Shown one piece after another: positions 24,135-32,186 of a stretch of DNA of 47,374 nucleotides. A model generated the notes under the pieces. That model did not search any database, was not told the origin of the DNA, and saw nothing but the letters and a program-made list of their open reading frames with translations. Every line of letters starts with the position of its first letter. Positions within the stretch are counted from its first letter, which is position 1. The DNA comes from Omnitrophica bacterium RIFCSPLOWO2_12_FULL_50_11 (GTDB lineage Bacteria > Omnitrophota > Omnitrophia > Omnitrophales > Danuiimicrobiaceae): contig MHFT01000044.1 of the NCBI GenBank assembly GCA_001804315.1, positions 15,576 to 62,949 of the forward strand, given 5' to 3'. The position numbers and the translations under genes are program-made.

Positions 24135-25994
24135 AAGCCGGCTTTTACGCGCAAGCAGGATACCTCCGACCGTGATCTCTCATACCGTTTTTTTCTGCGT
24201 TCCCCTTCTGGGAAGCAGTGGCAACGTATCGGGATTAGGCGGCGTTCAGGGGTAGCGACAGCGCTTTTCTCGATCTTTTCCAGGAATTCGATCGGCGTTG
24301 GAGAAATCCCCGACCTTAAATTGCTTATCGATTGGTGCAAGAAGTGTGGTTTAAGTATGGTTCAACTTTTACCCTTAAATGACGTTGGCTTTCATTTTAG
24401 ACCCTACGATGCAGACAGCGCGTTCGCGCTTGATCCTATGTACCTCTCGCTCAAGGACTTAAAGGGGATCACTCTCGACGCCTTTCAGGGAGAGATAGAG
24501 ATTCTCAGGAGGCAGTTTCCAGGTGGCGGGGACAGAGTGAACTACGAAGTCAAAGGAGAAAAGCTGCGCGTGCTTTGGAATATTTTTCTTTTAGCGATTC
24601 AGAGAAAAAACGAAAGGTTTGAAGCGTTTAGAGCTACGGCAAAATATTGGTTGGGTGACTATGTGCTGTTTCGTGTTCTGAAGCAAGTTCACCATCAGAA
24701 AAGCTGGATGATCTGGCCGGAATGTTACCAAGACCGGGATCGTGAAGCGCTTGAGGAATTTCGTAAGCGGCATCGCCGCGCGATCTTATTTCATGAGTGG
24801 CAGCAGTGGCAGCTTTATGAGCAGATGAAGGCGGTTCGGCAATACGCCAGAGAAAATGGCGTCTTCCTCATGGGAGACTTGCCGCTTTTGGTGTCCGCTG
24901 ATAGCGCTGATGTTTGGGCGCATAGGCGTTATTTTGATCTCAGCCGGTTTTCAGGTGCTCCTCCCGATGCTTACTATGTCCAAGGTCAGCGTTGGGGCAT
25001 GCCGATTTACAAATGGTCCGAGATCGAAAAGGACCGCTATGAGTACTTAAAACAGAAACTTAAATATGCCGAAGAATTCTATGACCTTTATCGCATTGAC
25101 CACGCGGTGGGACTATTTCGAATTTGGGCCATTCCGCAAACAGAACCGGCCGATAATTATGGTTTAAATGGCTCCTTTGAGCCTCCGAACGAATCTGACT
25201 GGGAGAGGAACGGGGAGCGTCTTCTCGAACTCATCTTGGCAAGTTCGACGATGCTGCCTTGCGCGGAAGATCTTGGCACAATTCCAGTATGCACCTTTGA
25301 TGTCTTGAAGCGTCTGTGTCTCGCGGGCATGGATGTTCAGCGTTGGCAAAAGGATCCACAGAAAAACTACTCGTTCCTATTGCCGCAAGATTTTAGGAAA
25401 AACTCAATTGCTCTGCTTTCCAATCACGATATGTCCTCTTTTCGCGGCTGGTGGGAGTTTGAAGCGTCCACCGTGGACGAACTCGCTTTCGAGCGCGCTT
25501 GTAAGAAGGCAAATCTTTCCATTTCGGCCACCAAGCGTAAACTGTTTGATCTCGGCCGGTCGCGATACGACCGATTGCGATGGAAAAGCAATGTCAAAGA
25601 TGTAAAGACTTTGTGTGAGCAACTTGGTCTTGATGAGAGCGAAGCGGCCGAATTTATTTCCCTGTACCACCACAGTTTTGATGAGCAGGGCAAATATTGG
25701 CGTTTCTTGAGTATGAAGGGAGAACCCGTTCAGAAATGTTCTCCCAAACTGGTAGAATATGCCCTTAGAAAAGTCAATACGTCCGCTTCAATTTTTAGCA
25801 TCCAATTTCTTCATGATTGGCTTAGCTTGAATCCTGCTTTTAAAGTTGATTCTTGGAAGTTTCGGATCAACTTTCCTGCAACGGTCTGTGACGAGAATTG
25901 GTCAGTTACGATGCCGCTCTCGTTGGAATTGATGATCGGCCTCAAAATCAATGCAAAGATAAAGAAAATCAATGAAGATGCTGGACGCACGTAA
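24135..25994 (+). CDS. malQ: 4-Alpha-glucanotransferase (GH77), 5' end disrupted
   Basis: A GH77 enzyme that transfers maltooligosaccharides between glucan chains. Coordinates give the open frame (620 codons). Family-like sequence is visible from about 24189 on: FFLRSPSGKQWQRIGI, then SRNSIGVGEIPDLKLLIDW and QLLPLNDVG. Catalytic motifs are intact: RIDHAVG (nucleophile Asp, codon at 25098), CAEDLG (acid Glu, 25266) and SNHDM. The only standard start inside the frame is TTG 24321, which would delete the conserved N-terminal barrel strand. The natural ATG appears to be at 24117, cut off by an amber codon at 24132. The possibilities are a nonsense mutation, a sequencing error, suppression, or a rare start such as ATT or ATC. 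It lies between glgX and glgP. Confidence 0.8.
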   Translation, partial: KPAFTRKQDTSDRDLSYRFFLRSPSGKQWQRIGIRRRSGVATALFSIFSRNSIGVGEIPDLKLLIDWCKKCGLSMVQLLPLNDVGFHFRPYDADSAFALDPMYLSLKDLKGITLDAFQGEIEILRRQFPGGGDRVNYEVKGEKLRVLWNIFLLAIQRKNERFEAFRATAKYWLGDYVLFRVLKQVHHQKSWMIWPECYQDRDREALEEFRKRHRRAILFHEWQQWQLYEQMKAVRQYARENGVFLMGDLPLLVSADSADVWAHRRYFDLSRFSGAPPDAYYVQGQRWGMPIYKWSEIEKDRYEYLKQKLKYAEEFYDLYRIDHAVGLFRIWAIPQTEPADNYGLNGSFEPPNESDWERNGERLLELILASSTMLPCAEDLGTIPVCTFDVLKRLCLAGMDVQRWQKDPQKNYSFLLPQDFRKNSIALLSNHDMSSFRGWWEFEASTVDELAFERACKKANLSISATKRKLFDLGRSRYDRLRWKSNVKDVKTLCEQLGLDESEAAEFISLYHHSFDEQGKYWRFLSMKGEPVQKCSPKLVEYALRKVNTSASIFSIQFLHDWLSLNPAFKVDSWKFRINFPATVCDENWSVTMPLSLELMIGLKINAKIKKINEDAGRT

Positions 25995-26035
25995 CCATGA
26001 ATCAAAGGGCGTAGCGCTGTCGGTACCGAAGATCG

Positions 26036-27742
26036 ATGCAATACATTAGAGACAATCGTAGAAAGATAGCTTATTTTTCAATGGAAATAGGGATCAACCA
26101 GGAAATCCGTACCTACAGCGGTGGTTTGGGTATTCTTGCAGGCGACACGATTCGCTCGGCTGCCGATCTGAGTATTCCCATGGTTGGCGTAACGCTCCTT
26201 TATCGAAAAGGCTATCTTCATCAGCAGCTTGATTCGAATGGGTGGCAAATCGAAGGGCCAGACGAATGGAAGATCGAAGAATTTCTCACCGAGCTTCCGA
26301 ATAGGATTTCACTTCGCATTGAAGGCCGGTATATTTACATTCGAGCTTGGCGTTATGAGGTGACCGGTGTCAGTGGCGATATCGTCCCTGTTTTTTTCTT
26401 GGATGCAGATTTGCCAGAAAACGCAGAGCGTGACAGGTTGTTGACTCATCACCTATATGGTGGCGGTGAGTATGAGCGCCTGGCGCAGGAGAAAATTTTG
26501 GGGATCGGTGGAGTGCGCATGCTCCGAAATCTGGGTTACACCGATATCGAACGGTTTCACATGAATGAGGGCCATTCAAGTCTTTTGACGCTTGAGCTTC
26601 TAGATTTAGAGGCAACCAAAAGAGGATCGAGTGAAATTAATTACAGTGATGTTGACGCAGTCAGGGACAAGTGTGTTTTTACGACTCATACACCCGTCAG
26701 TGCCGGGCACGACATTTTTGGCTTGGAGCTGGTGGAGCAAGTCTTGAGGCGGCAGGAATTCCGGAAGATGCCAGAAGTATTTTGTCATGAGGGGAAGCTC
26801 AACATGACTTATGTGGCCATGAATTTAAGCCGCTATATCAACGGTGTTGCGAAGAAGCATGGCGAAGTATCGAGAACGATGTTCAGCACCCATGACATTG
26901 ATTCGATCACGAATGGGGTTCATGTGAGCTACTGGACGAGTGTTTCTATGCAGGCGGTTTTTGACAAGTATCTGAAAGGGTGGAGAAAAGATAATTATGA
27001 GCTGCGGTACACGTTGAACATCCCGAACGAGGCCATTTGGAAGGCTCATCAAGAGGCCAAAAAAAAGTTGATCGCTCTCATCGGTGAGACCACTTCTCGT
27101 GTTTTCGACGCGGACGTGTTTACGATTGGCTTCGCGAGAAGATTCACGCAATATAAACGCGGTGATTTGATCTTTCATGACATGAATAAGTTGATACGGA
27201 TTGCTGAAGATTCAAAAGGCCTCCAGATCGTTTTTGGTGGAAAAGCTCATCCGCGGGATCAGATGGGCAAAGACATTATTCAAAGGGTGGTTCGTCATTC
27301 GAAAGTGAGAAGCGAGAAACTGAAGATCATTTTTTTGCCCGACTATGATATTGAGCTCGCGAAAATTCTGATCCCCGGCGTGGATTTATGGCTCAACACG
27401 CCGGAAGCACCGCTGGAAGCTTCGGGAACAAGCGGGATGAAGGCTGCCTTAAACGGCGTACCTTCCTTGAGCACGTTAGATGGCTGGTGGATAGAAGGTC
27501 ATGTGGAAGGGATCACCGGCTGGTCGATCGGTGAAGACGATAAGGCAAAGCCTCAAGGGGAGAGCTCACAGCGTCATGCCGAGTCCCTTTATGAGAAGCT
27601 TAAGACTAAAATTCTGCCCTTGTTTTATGGTCGTTTGGCGAATTACCAGCATATCATGCGCAATTCTATTTCTTTGAACGGCGCGTTCTTTAACACACAG
27701 AGAATGTTACAAGAGTACGTGTTGAAAGCATATTACCTTTAG
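26036..27742 (+). CDS. glgP: Alpha-glucan phosphorylase (short GT35 form)
   Basis: A 568-residue PLP-dependent phosphorylase releasing glucose-1-phosphate from alpha-glucans. It has the short-form opening KIAYFSMEIGINQEIRTYSGG, the FHMNEGHSS and FTTHTPVSAGHD motifs, and the PLP loop EASGTSGMKAALNG (Lys469). It lacks the extra N-terminal domain (DUF3417) of longer TIGR02094-type members. The ATG at 26036 begins just before the family N-terminus. It lies 41 bases after malQ. Together with MalQ and GlgX it would degrade the polymer branched by GlgB. Confidence 0.92.
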   Translation: MQYIRDNRRKIAYFSMEIGINQEIRTYSGGLGILAGDTIRSAADLSIPMVGVTLLYRKGYLHQQLDSNGWQIEGPDEWKIEEFLTELPNRISLRIEGRYIYIRAWRYEVTGVSGDIVPVFFLDADLPENAERDRLLTHHLYGGGEYERLAQEKILGIGGVRMLRNLGYTDIERFHMNEGHSSLLTLELLDLEATKRGSSEINYSDVDAVRDKCVFTTHTPVSAGHDIFGLELVEQVLRRQEFRKMPEVFCHEGKLNMTYVAMNLSRYINGVAKKHGEVSRTMFSTHDIDSITNGVHVSYWTSVSMQAVFDKYLKGWRKDNYELRYTLNIPNEAIWKAHQEAKKKLIALIGETTSRVFDADVFTIGFARRFTQYKRGDLIFHDMNKLIRIAEDSKGLQIVFGGKAHPRDQMGKDIIQRVVRHSKVRSEKLKIIFLPDYDIELAKILIPGVDLWLNTPEAPLEASGTSGMKAALNGVPSLSTLDGWWIEGHVEGITGWSIGEDDKAKPQGESSQRHAESLYEKLKTKILPLFYGRLANYQHIMRNSISLNGAFFNTQRMLQEYVLKAYYL

Positions 27743-27814
27743 GAATACTGAACCCCCAACGATTTCTTTCTCCTCCCTTTGATGCCGAAGTAAAGAGTTT
27801 TTTTGAGTGATCAT

Positions 27815-28870
27815 ATGAAGCATCCAGCAGATCAAGAACGTGCACGGGCACGGGCGCTACTTCGATTCTTAAGAAAACATAGGAAAAAGATATCGCCTCT
27901 TTTGATTTTGACACATGATTTTCCTGATCCTGACGCCATCGCAAGCGCTTTTGGCCTCAAGTTTCTTGCCGCAACATCTGGGATTTCCGCTCGAATTGCC
28001 TACGGAGGCATGATCGGCCGTATGAATAATCGGGCTATGGTGGACGTGCTTAAAATTAAGATGCATAAGCTGAAGCCAATCGATCTTAGGAAATATTCAA
28101 ATGTCGCCCTTGTCGACACGCAGCCTGAATTCGGGAATAACCCTTTTCCATCCCGTGAGAAAGCGACTCTCATCGTCGATCAGCACAGTTCGATTCGAAA
28201 ACCATCAGCGGATTTCGTCATGATTGATACGGAATGCGGTGCGACGTCTGTCTTGATTGCACAGGCACTCCTTGGAATGAGAAAAAGAATTCCTAAGGAC
28301 GTCGCGACAGCAATCGCTTACGGAATTATCACCGATACGCTCGATCTTTATAGGGCCAAGAAAAAAAGCACGATCGACGCCTATTTAAAGATTTTGTCTT
28401 TTTCTGACATCCGAGATTTAGCCCGAATTCAAAACCCAGTGAATCAGAGAAGATTTTACGTCACCTTGCAAAAAGGGATGCAAGTTGCTCGGTCCGGCCG
28501 TGGGCTTATTGTTTCTCATCTTGGATTCGTCAAAAGCCCTGAACTGGTTTCCCAAGTTGCAGATTTCTTACTTGCCTGCCAGGATTTTCGATGGAGTTTC
28601 GTGACGGGTCGATATGGTAAGAAACTTTACATTTCTCTCAGAAGTAAGAAATCGAAGCTAGATGCCGGTGGGGTGCTTCGTGACATGGTACTTGATCCTA
28701 AAGATGCGGGAGGTCATGGTTCCGTTGCGGGCGGGAGCGTTCGTGTGAGCGGGAGAAGGACAGATAAAGCATGGCAGCGGATCGAGAGTATGATGATGAC
28801 GGCGCTTAAAAAGCGGCTCCGGATACCAGTGGGCAAAGAATTTCGACCTTCTTTCGCTGAAAGAAAATGA
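27815..28870 (+). CDS. DHH-family phosphoesterase homologue with DQH instead of DHH
   Basis: A 351-residue protein of the DHH/DHHA1 superfamily (NrnA-like oligoribonuclease/pAp phosphatases). Motif I is HDFPDPDAIASA, motif II VDTQPEF, motif III VDQHSS (residues 121-126), motif IV TDTLDLY; the C-terminal DHHA1 domain ends GGHGSVAGGSV. In active members motif III is DHH, whose first His binds metal; here it is Gln123 (codon CAG at 28181). Other metal ligands remain, so activity may be reduced or altered. The start is ATG 27815; TTG 27803 is an alternative. It is followed by the mgtE remnant 9 bases later. Confidence 0.8.
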   Translation: MKHPADQERARARALLRFLRKHRKKISPLLILTHDFPDPDAIASAFGLKFLAATSGISARIAYGGMIGRMNNRAMVDVLKIKMHKLKPIDLRKYSNVALVDTQPEFGNNPFPSREKATLIVDQHSSIRKPSADFVMIDTECGATSVLIAQALLGMRKRIPKDVATAIAYGIITDTLDLYRAKKKSTIDAYLKILSFSDIRDLARIQNPVNQRRFYVTLQKGMQVARSGRGLIVSHLGFVKSPELVSQVADFLLACQDFRWSFVTGRYGKKLYISLRSKKSKLDAGGVLRDMVLDPKDAGGHGSVAGGSVRVSGRRTDKAWQRIESMMMTALKKRLRIPVGKEFRPSFAERK

Positions 28871-28879
28871 GGTCGTCCC

Positions 28880-29706
28880 ATGACAGATCCACCTGCTCTT
28901 TTACGAGTCATTCAGAGATATTTTGAGAGAAATCCTGACGCTGCTGCGCATAGTCTGGAAACCATGACAGAAGAAGAAGCGGTCGAGGTTCTAAAATTGC
29001 TTCCGTCTCAGCTGTCTTCCCAAGCAGTGAAGCGGCTTCATGGAGGTTTTGCTGCGCGCGTCTTACAACAGCTTCCGGCAGAACTATTCCGAGATATCGT
29101 GGGGCAGTTGGATCCGGAACATGGTGCCTCAATTTTTTTTCATTTGGCGCTGGCGGAGATGAGCATACGTTTTCGCCTTTTTTGTTCTCACTCAAAAAGC
29201 GGCTTCCGTGGCTTCACGTCAATTTAGCAACCACCTTTCTTGCAGCGGCAGTTGTTGCTCTTTTTGAAGACATGATTGCGAAGATCACCGTGCTGGCAGT
29301 ATTTCTGCCTGTCGTTGCCGGACAAGGCGGGAATGCGGGTGCACAGTCGCTTGCGGTCGTGATGCGCAGCCTTGTGATGCGCGAAGTGCCGTTACAAAAG
29401 GCGAAGATGCTGATTCTGAAAGAAATGAGCCTCGGTGCGGTGAGCGGCCTGATCTTTGGGATCGTCACTGCAGGTGTCTCTTGGTTGTGGCAAGGAAATC
29501 CCTATTTCGGCCTTGTGATGGGACTTGGCATGGTGGCAAATCTGACGGTGGCAGGCTTTGCTGGAGCAGCAATTCCAATCATCATGAAGAAGATCGGCTT
29601 AGATCCAGCACAATGTTCCAATATCATTCTGACGACCATTACAGACGTCATGGGATTTTTTGCTTTTCTCGGATTCGCGGTACTCTTTCAGTCTTATTTG
29701 GTCTAA
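28880..29706 (+). pseudogene. mgtE: Broken MgtE-type Mg2+ transporter (CBS domain lost, frameshift)
   Basis: Two overlapping frames make one gene. Frame 1 (28880-29227) gives about 85 residues of the MgtE N domain (EEEAVEVLKLLPSQL, AARVLQQLPAEL), then nonsense. The second frame, usable from about 29142 to 29706, carries the membrane domain: KKRLPWLHVNLATTFLAA, FLPVVAGQGGNAGAQSL with the conserved Mg-pore Gly/Asn region, and TDVMGFFAFLGFA. Switching needs a -1 shift, most simply at the T8 run (29133-29140). The CBS pair (about 130 residues) and the plug helix region are absent, so even a corrected gene would be shorter than the usual 450 residues. The DHH gene ends 9 bases upstream. A programmed shift at the T-run is possible but unproven. 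Confidence 0.75.
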
Positions 29707-29784
29707 TCCCCCACCACTTTATCAAATGAGCGATAATTTAAGCTGTTCAAACCACCAAACCAAAATCAAGAGTGGCGGGGGATG
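29705..29784. repeat. Hairpin of the CCACCAC/GTGGTGG family, copy 2
   Basis: ATCCCCCACCACTTT (29706-29720) pairs with the segment near 29769-29783, the two differences being of the G-U type. The left arm begins in the mgtE stop codon. It lies between the convergent mgtE remnant and marC, where it could act as a bidirectional terminator-like structure. The loop is about 48 bases, longer than in copies 1 and 3. Confidence 0.75.
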
Positions 29785-29819
29785 AATGCCGGAATTAATA
29801 AGCCGTGCCTTTGTAAGCT

Positions 29820-30452
29820 TCAGCGAGGTGGGAGGCCCATTGTTTGGACAACGCCGTTCAAAATAAATTGGACCGCAATGGCTGTAAGGACAAGGCCCAT
29901 CAATCGTGTGATGATTTTTAATAAGATGACACTGATCGTCTGGCTCCGGATCGCGGTCAAAGCGAGAATTCCAAAAGTGACCGCGCATACCATAAACACG
30001 TTAGTGATCAGTATGAGTTTCTGTGAAATTCCAACCGCCTGAGCGTTGAGCAAGATCGCCGTCGTAATAGCGCCAGGTCCCGCAAGCATTGGGATGGCGA
30101 GAGGCGTGATCGCAATGTCTGATTTGTCGATCCCTTCTTCCTGTTCTTCTTTTGTTTCCTTCACCTGTGTCCTTTTTGCTTGCAGCATGTCGAGTCCGAT
30201 GAGGAGCAGCACAATACCGCCGGCTATTTCGAAGGCTGGTAAGGTCACGCTAAATACGTCAAATATCATTTGGCCAGTGAGGACACAGGTAAGAAGGATC
30301 ATAAAGCTCACGGCACAGGCCAATGCTGCCATTTTGATCCGTTCATTCACTGTATTTTGTGGGGTCATTGCAAGAAATGCCGGGATCAAGCCGATGGGGT
30401 CAACAATAACGAAAAGGGACGCGAAAGAGAGGATGGCAAATTCCAGATTCAT
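29820..30452 (-). CDS. MarC family integral membrane protein
   Basis: A 210-residue polytopic protein with about six helices. The MarC pattern is clear: FASLFVIVDPIGLIPAFLAM at the start, GGIVLLLIGLDML, then PLAIPMLAGPGAITTAI after a charged, Lys/Glu-rich cytoplasmic loop. Once linked to multiple antibiotic resistance, the family has no firm function; transport of small molecules is suspected. It is convergent with the mgtE remnant and lies downstream of hsp20 on the same strand, separated by a strong hairpin. Confidence 0.9.
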   Translation of the reverse strand: MNLEFAILSFASLFVIVDPIGLIPAFLAMTPQNTVNERIKMAALACAVSFMILLTCVLTGQMIFDVFSVTLPAFEIAGGIVLLLIGLDMLQAKRTQVKETKEEQEEGIDKSDIAITPLAIPMLAGPGAITTAILLNAQAVGISQKLILITNVFMVCAVTFGILALTAIRSQTISVILLKIITRLMGLVLTAIAVQFILNGVVQTMGLPPR

Positions 30453-30578
30453 CTGTTTACTCGATCTTTTCTATGGATTGACGAGGCTGATTGTGTTCAT
30501 TGGCAGTGTCTTTAATAGTTCGGCAAAGCTTTCCTGGTTCTTAAACATTCCATTTGTCGAGGGAAAAACGATGGCACC

Positions 30579-30650
30579 AAAAAAGGGAACCCGGGCGGGC
30601 AAGCAGGCCTGTTTACGCGCCATGTAGTTTGGCGGGTCCCCTTTTTCGTG
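30579..30650 (-). terminator. Strong hairpin with T-run after hsp20 (terminator or REP-like)
   Basis: On the minus strand, GAAAAAGGGGACCCG pairs with CGGGTTCCCTTTTTT across about 40 bases that contain further GC-rich pairing (CGCC with GGCG). The T-run points downstream of hsp20, consistent with termination before marC. The size and internal symmetry also resemble a dispersed palindromic element. Confidence 0.6.
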
Positions 30651-30686
30651 GTACCTTCTCTTTTGTGTCTCCTTTTCGTTTGGCAC

Positions 30687-31139
30687 TCATTTCACTTCTA
30701 CTGTGATTTGTTTCGGCTTAGCGCTCTCGGATTTCGGGAGCACCAGCTCAAGCACGCCGTCCTTATAGGTGGCACGGGCTTTTTGAGCGTCCACTTCCGC
30801 TGGGAGTTGGAAGCTTCTCGAGAAGGCACCATAGCTTCGTTCAGAATAACGGTAGTCCTTCTCGCTGATTTCCTTTTCCTTCTTGCGCTCTCCTTTTAAG
30901 GTGAGTCGGTTACCGAGGATTGTGACTTCCAGATCTTCTTTACGCATCGCAGGAAAATCAGCACCCAGAATGAACTTGTCAGCCTCCTCCCGAATATCAA
31001 TATCAGGGCTGAAAGTCCTTGTCCCGTCATCCCTTCTCGTCAGGGTGCGACCGAATGCTCGGTTCATCTCATCTTGGAAATCCGCAATCATGTGAAAAGG
31101 ATCCCACAAATCGCGGTTTCTTCGTACGATGTGGTTCAT
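30687..31139 (-). CDS. Small heat-shock protein (Hsp20/alpha-crystallin)
   Basis: A 150-residue ATP-independent chaperone that holds unfolded proteins. The alpha-crystallin domain runs from PDIDIREEADKFIL to ATYKDGVLELVLPK (residues about 45-135) and ends in the KPKQITVEVK tail. The ATG at 31139 is chosen because a near-perfect GGAGGTGAT lies 4 bases upstream. An earlier ATG at 31154 would put the Shine-Dalgarno inside the gene. It is divergent from groES, giving a small heat-shock locus. Confidence 0.92.
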   Translation of the reverse strand: MNHIVRRNRDLWDPFHMIADFQDEMNRAFGRTLTRRDDGTRTFSPDIDIREEADKFILGADFPAMRKEDLEVTILGNRLTLKGERKKEKEISEKDYRYSERSYGAFSRSFQLPAEVDAQKARATYKDGVLELVLPKSESAKPKQITVEVK

Positions 31140-31350
31140 AGCCATCACCTCCATTCAAATTCAAAGATGTCAACTTCCGTGCCAGTTTTGTAGAGCTTTA
31201 ATCGAACGAAAGACGTACCACATACTGGTGCCTTTTGATACACTGTTGTGCCAGACAGCGCAGTTTTGAAAGAACAAGAAGCTCAATTAAATGAGGGATC
31301 GGGGAGTTTCCCGACCCCTCAGTGAAACAACAGACGGAGGATTTACAATC

Positions 31351-31671
31351 ATGACTGTCCAAACCGAAAAAAAAGTCACGATTAAACCATTGCATGACCG
31401 AGTCCTCGTGGAACTTCTAGAAGCTGAAGAAAAGACAACGGGAGGAATTATTCTCCCGGATACAGCCAAAGAAGAAAAAGCAGAAGGCAAAGTCGTTGCT
31501 GTGGGAAGCGGTAAAAGACTCAAAGACGGCACACTTCAGCCCTTTGAAGTCAAAAGAGGAGAACGGGTGATTTTTGGCAAATATGCAGGTGATGAACTTG
31601 AAATCAATGGCAAGAAACACAAGGTCTTGAAGGAAGACGAAATTCTAGCAATTGTTAAGTCGTCCAGATAG
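31351..31671 (+). CDS. groES: Co-chaperonin GroES
   Basis: A 106-residue, slightly long GroES. Family features: TIKPLHDRVLVELLEAEE, the mobile loop TTGGIILPDTAKEEKAEG, and GERVIFGKYAGDELEINGKKH. It caps the GroEL folding chamber. GGAGG lies upstream of the ATG. No groEL follows; the next gene is an ORF6N fragment, so the usual groESL operon is split. No CIRCE element was found in the 211-base region shared with divergent hsp20. Confidence 0.93.
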   Translation: MTVQTEKKVTIKPLHDRVLVELLEAEEKTTGGIILPDTAKEEKAEGKVVAVGSGKRLKDGTLQPFEVKRGERVIFGKYAGDELEINGKKHKVLKEDEILAIVKSSR

Positions 31672-31709
31672 TGTTGGAATAGTAGGGGCGCCGACAGCAA
31701 GGGATCGTA

Positions 31710-31737
31710 TTGATTCAGTCTCAGAATCAGATATAAT
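31710..31737 (+). promoter_or_regulatory. Sigma70-type promoter, TTGATT-16-TATAAT, with dyad
   Basis: TTGATT (31710-31715) and a perfect TATAAT (31732-31737) are 16 bases apart. A dyad GATTC...GAATC (31712-31728) covers the spacer and a second perfect dyad GCTTGT-C-ACAAGC lies at 31795-31807, both possible operators. It would transcribe the ORF6N fragment and dprA. Confidence 0.6.
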
Positions 31738-31847
31738 ACGCGCTACGCACGAACACAATTTCCTTCCCGCAGGTGATTGTTCCTCCCGCAATTGGCTTGT
31801 CACAAGCAAGGTGTGTTTTACGCCTGTTATATCAGCGAGAATACAAA

Positions 31848-32186
31848 ATGAAAAGTTTGGTCTCCCAAGAGGTGATAGAGGAGAGAATCTTTTCAATCCG
31901 TGGGCATAAGGTTATGATCGATCGGGATCTCGCCAAATTATATGGCGTGGAAACAAAGTATTTAAACCGACAGGTGAAGCGCAATCGGGCACGGTTTCCA
32001 GAAGAATTTATGTTCCAGCTTACGAGAGAAGAGAAAAGCGAACTGGTGACAAATTGGCACCGGTTCAAACGGATGAAGCATTCCTCTTCTCTGCCCCGTG
32101 CGTACACCGAGCATCGAATTGGTAGCCCTGCAACCACCAAAACGCCGGATTGGTTTTCACCATGCGTTAACACAGCAGTGACATGA
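31848..32186 (+). pseudogene. Truncated ORF6N-domain protein
   Basis: A 112-residue product with a good ORF6N domain (RIFSIRGHKVMIDRDLAKLYGV, then LNRQVKRNRARFPEEFMFQL). This DNA-binding domain is known from phage and mobile-element proteins. In relatives the next part reads like LPYAFTEHGVAMLSSVL; here it departs after RAYTEH into an unrelated tail of about 22 residues. The C-terminal half is lost, so it is probably a remnant, though an autoregulatory DNA-binding peptide is possible given the upstream dyads. Its stop overlaps the dprA ATG. Confidence 0.7.

Noticed and set aside
23960..24340. 126-codon minus-strand frame across the glgX-malQ gap
   Set aside because: It is antisense to malQ-like and glgX sequence and shows no protein-like pattern.
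30046..30627. 193-codon plus-strand frame opposite marC
   Set aside because: It is antisense to a clear MarC gene and crosses a hairpin; no domain pattern.
31169..31185. Sigma54-like promoter (minus strand, TGGCAC-N5-TTGAC) upstream of hsp20
   Set aside because: The invariant GC of the -12 element is not present, so it is only a partial match.
31155..31350. CIRCE heat-shock operator between hsp20 and groES
   Set aside because: No TTAGCACTC-N9-GAGTGCTAA or close variant was found.
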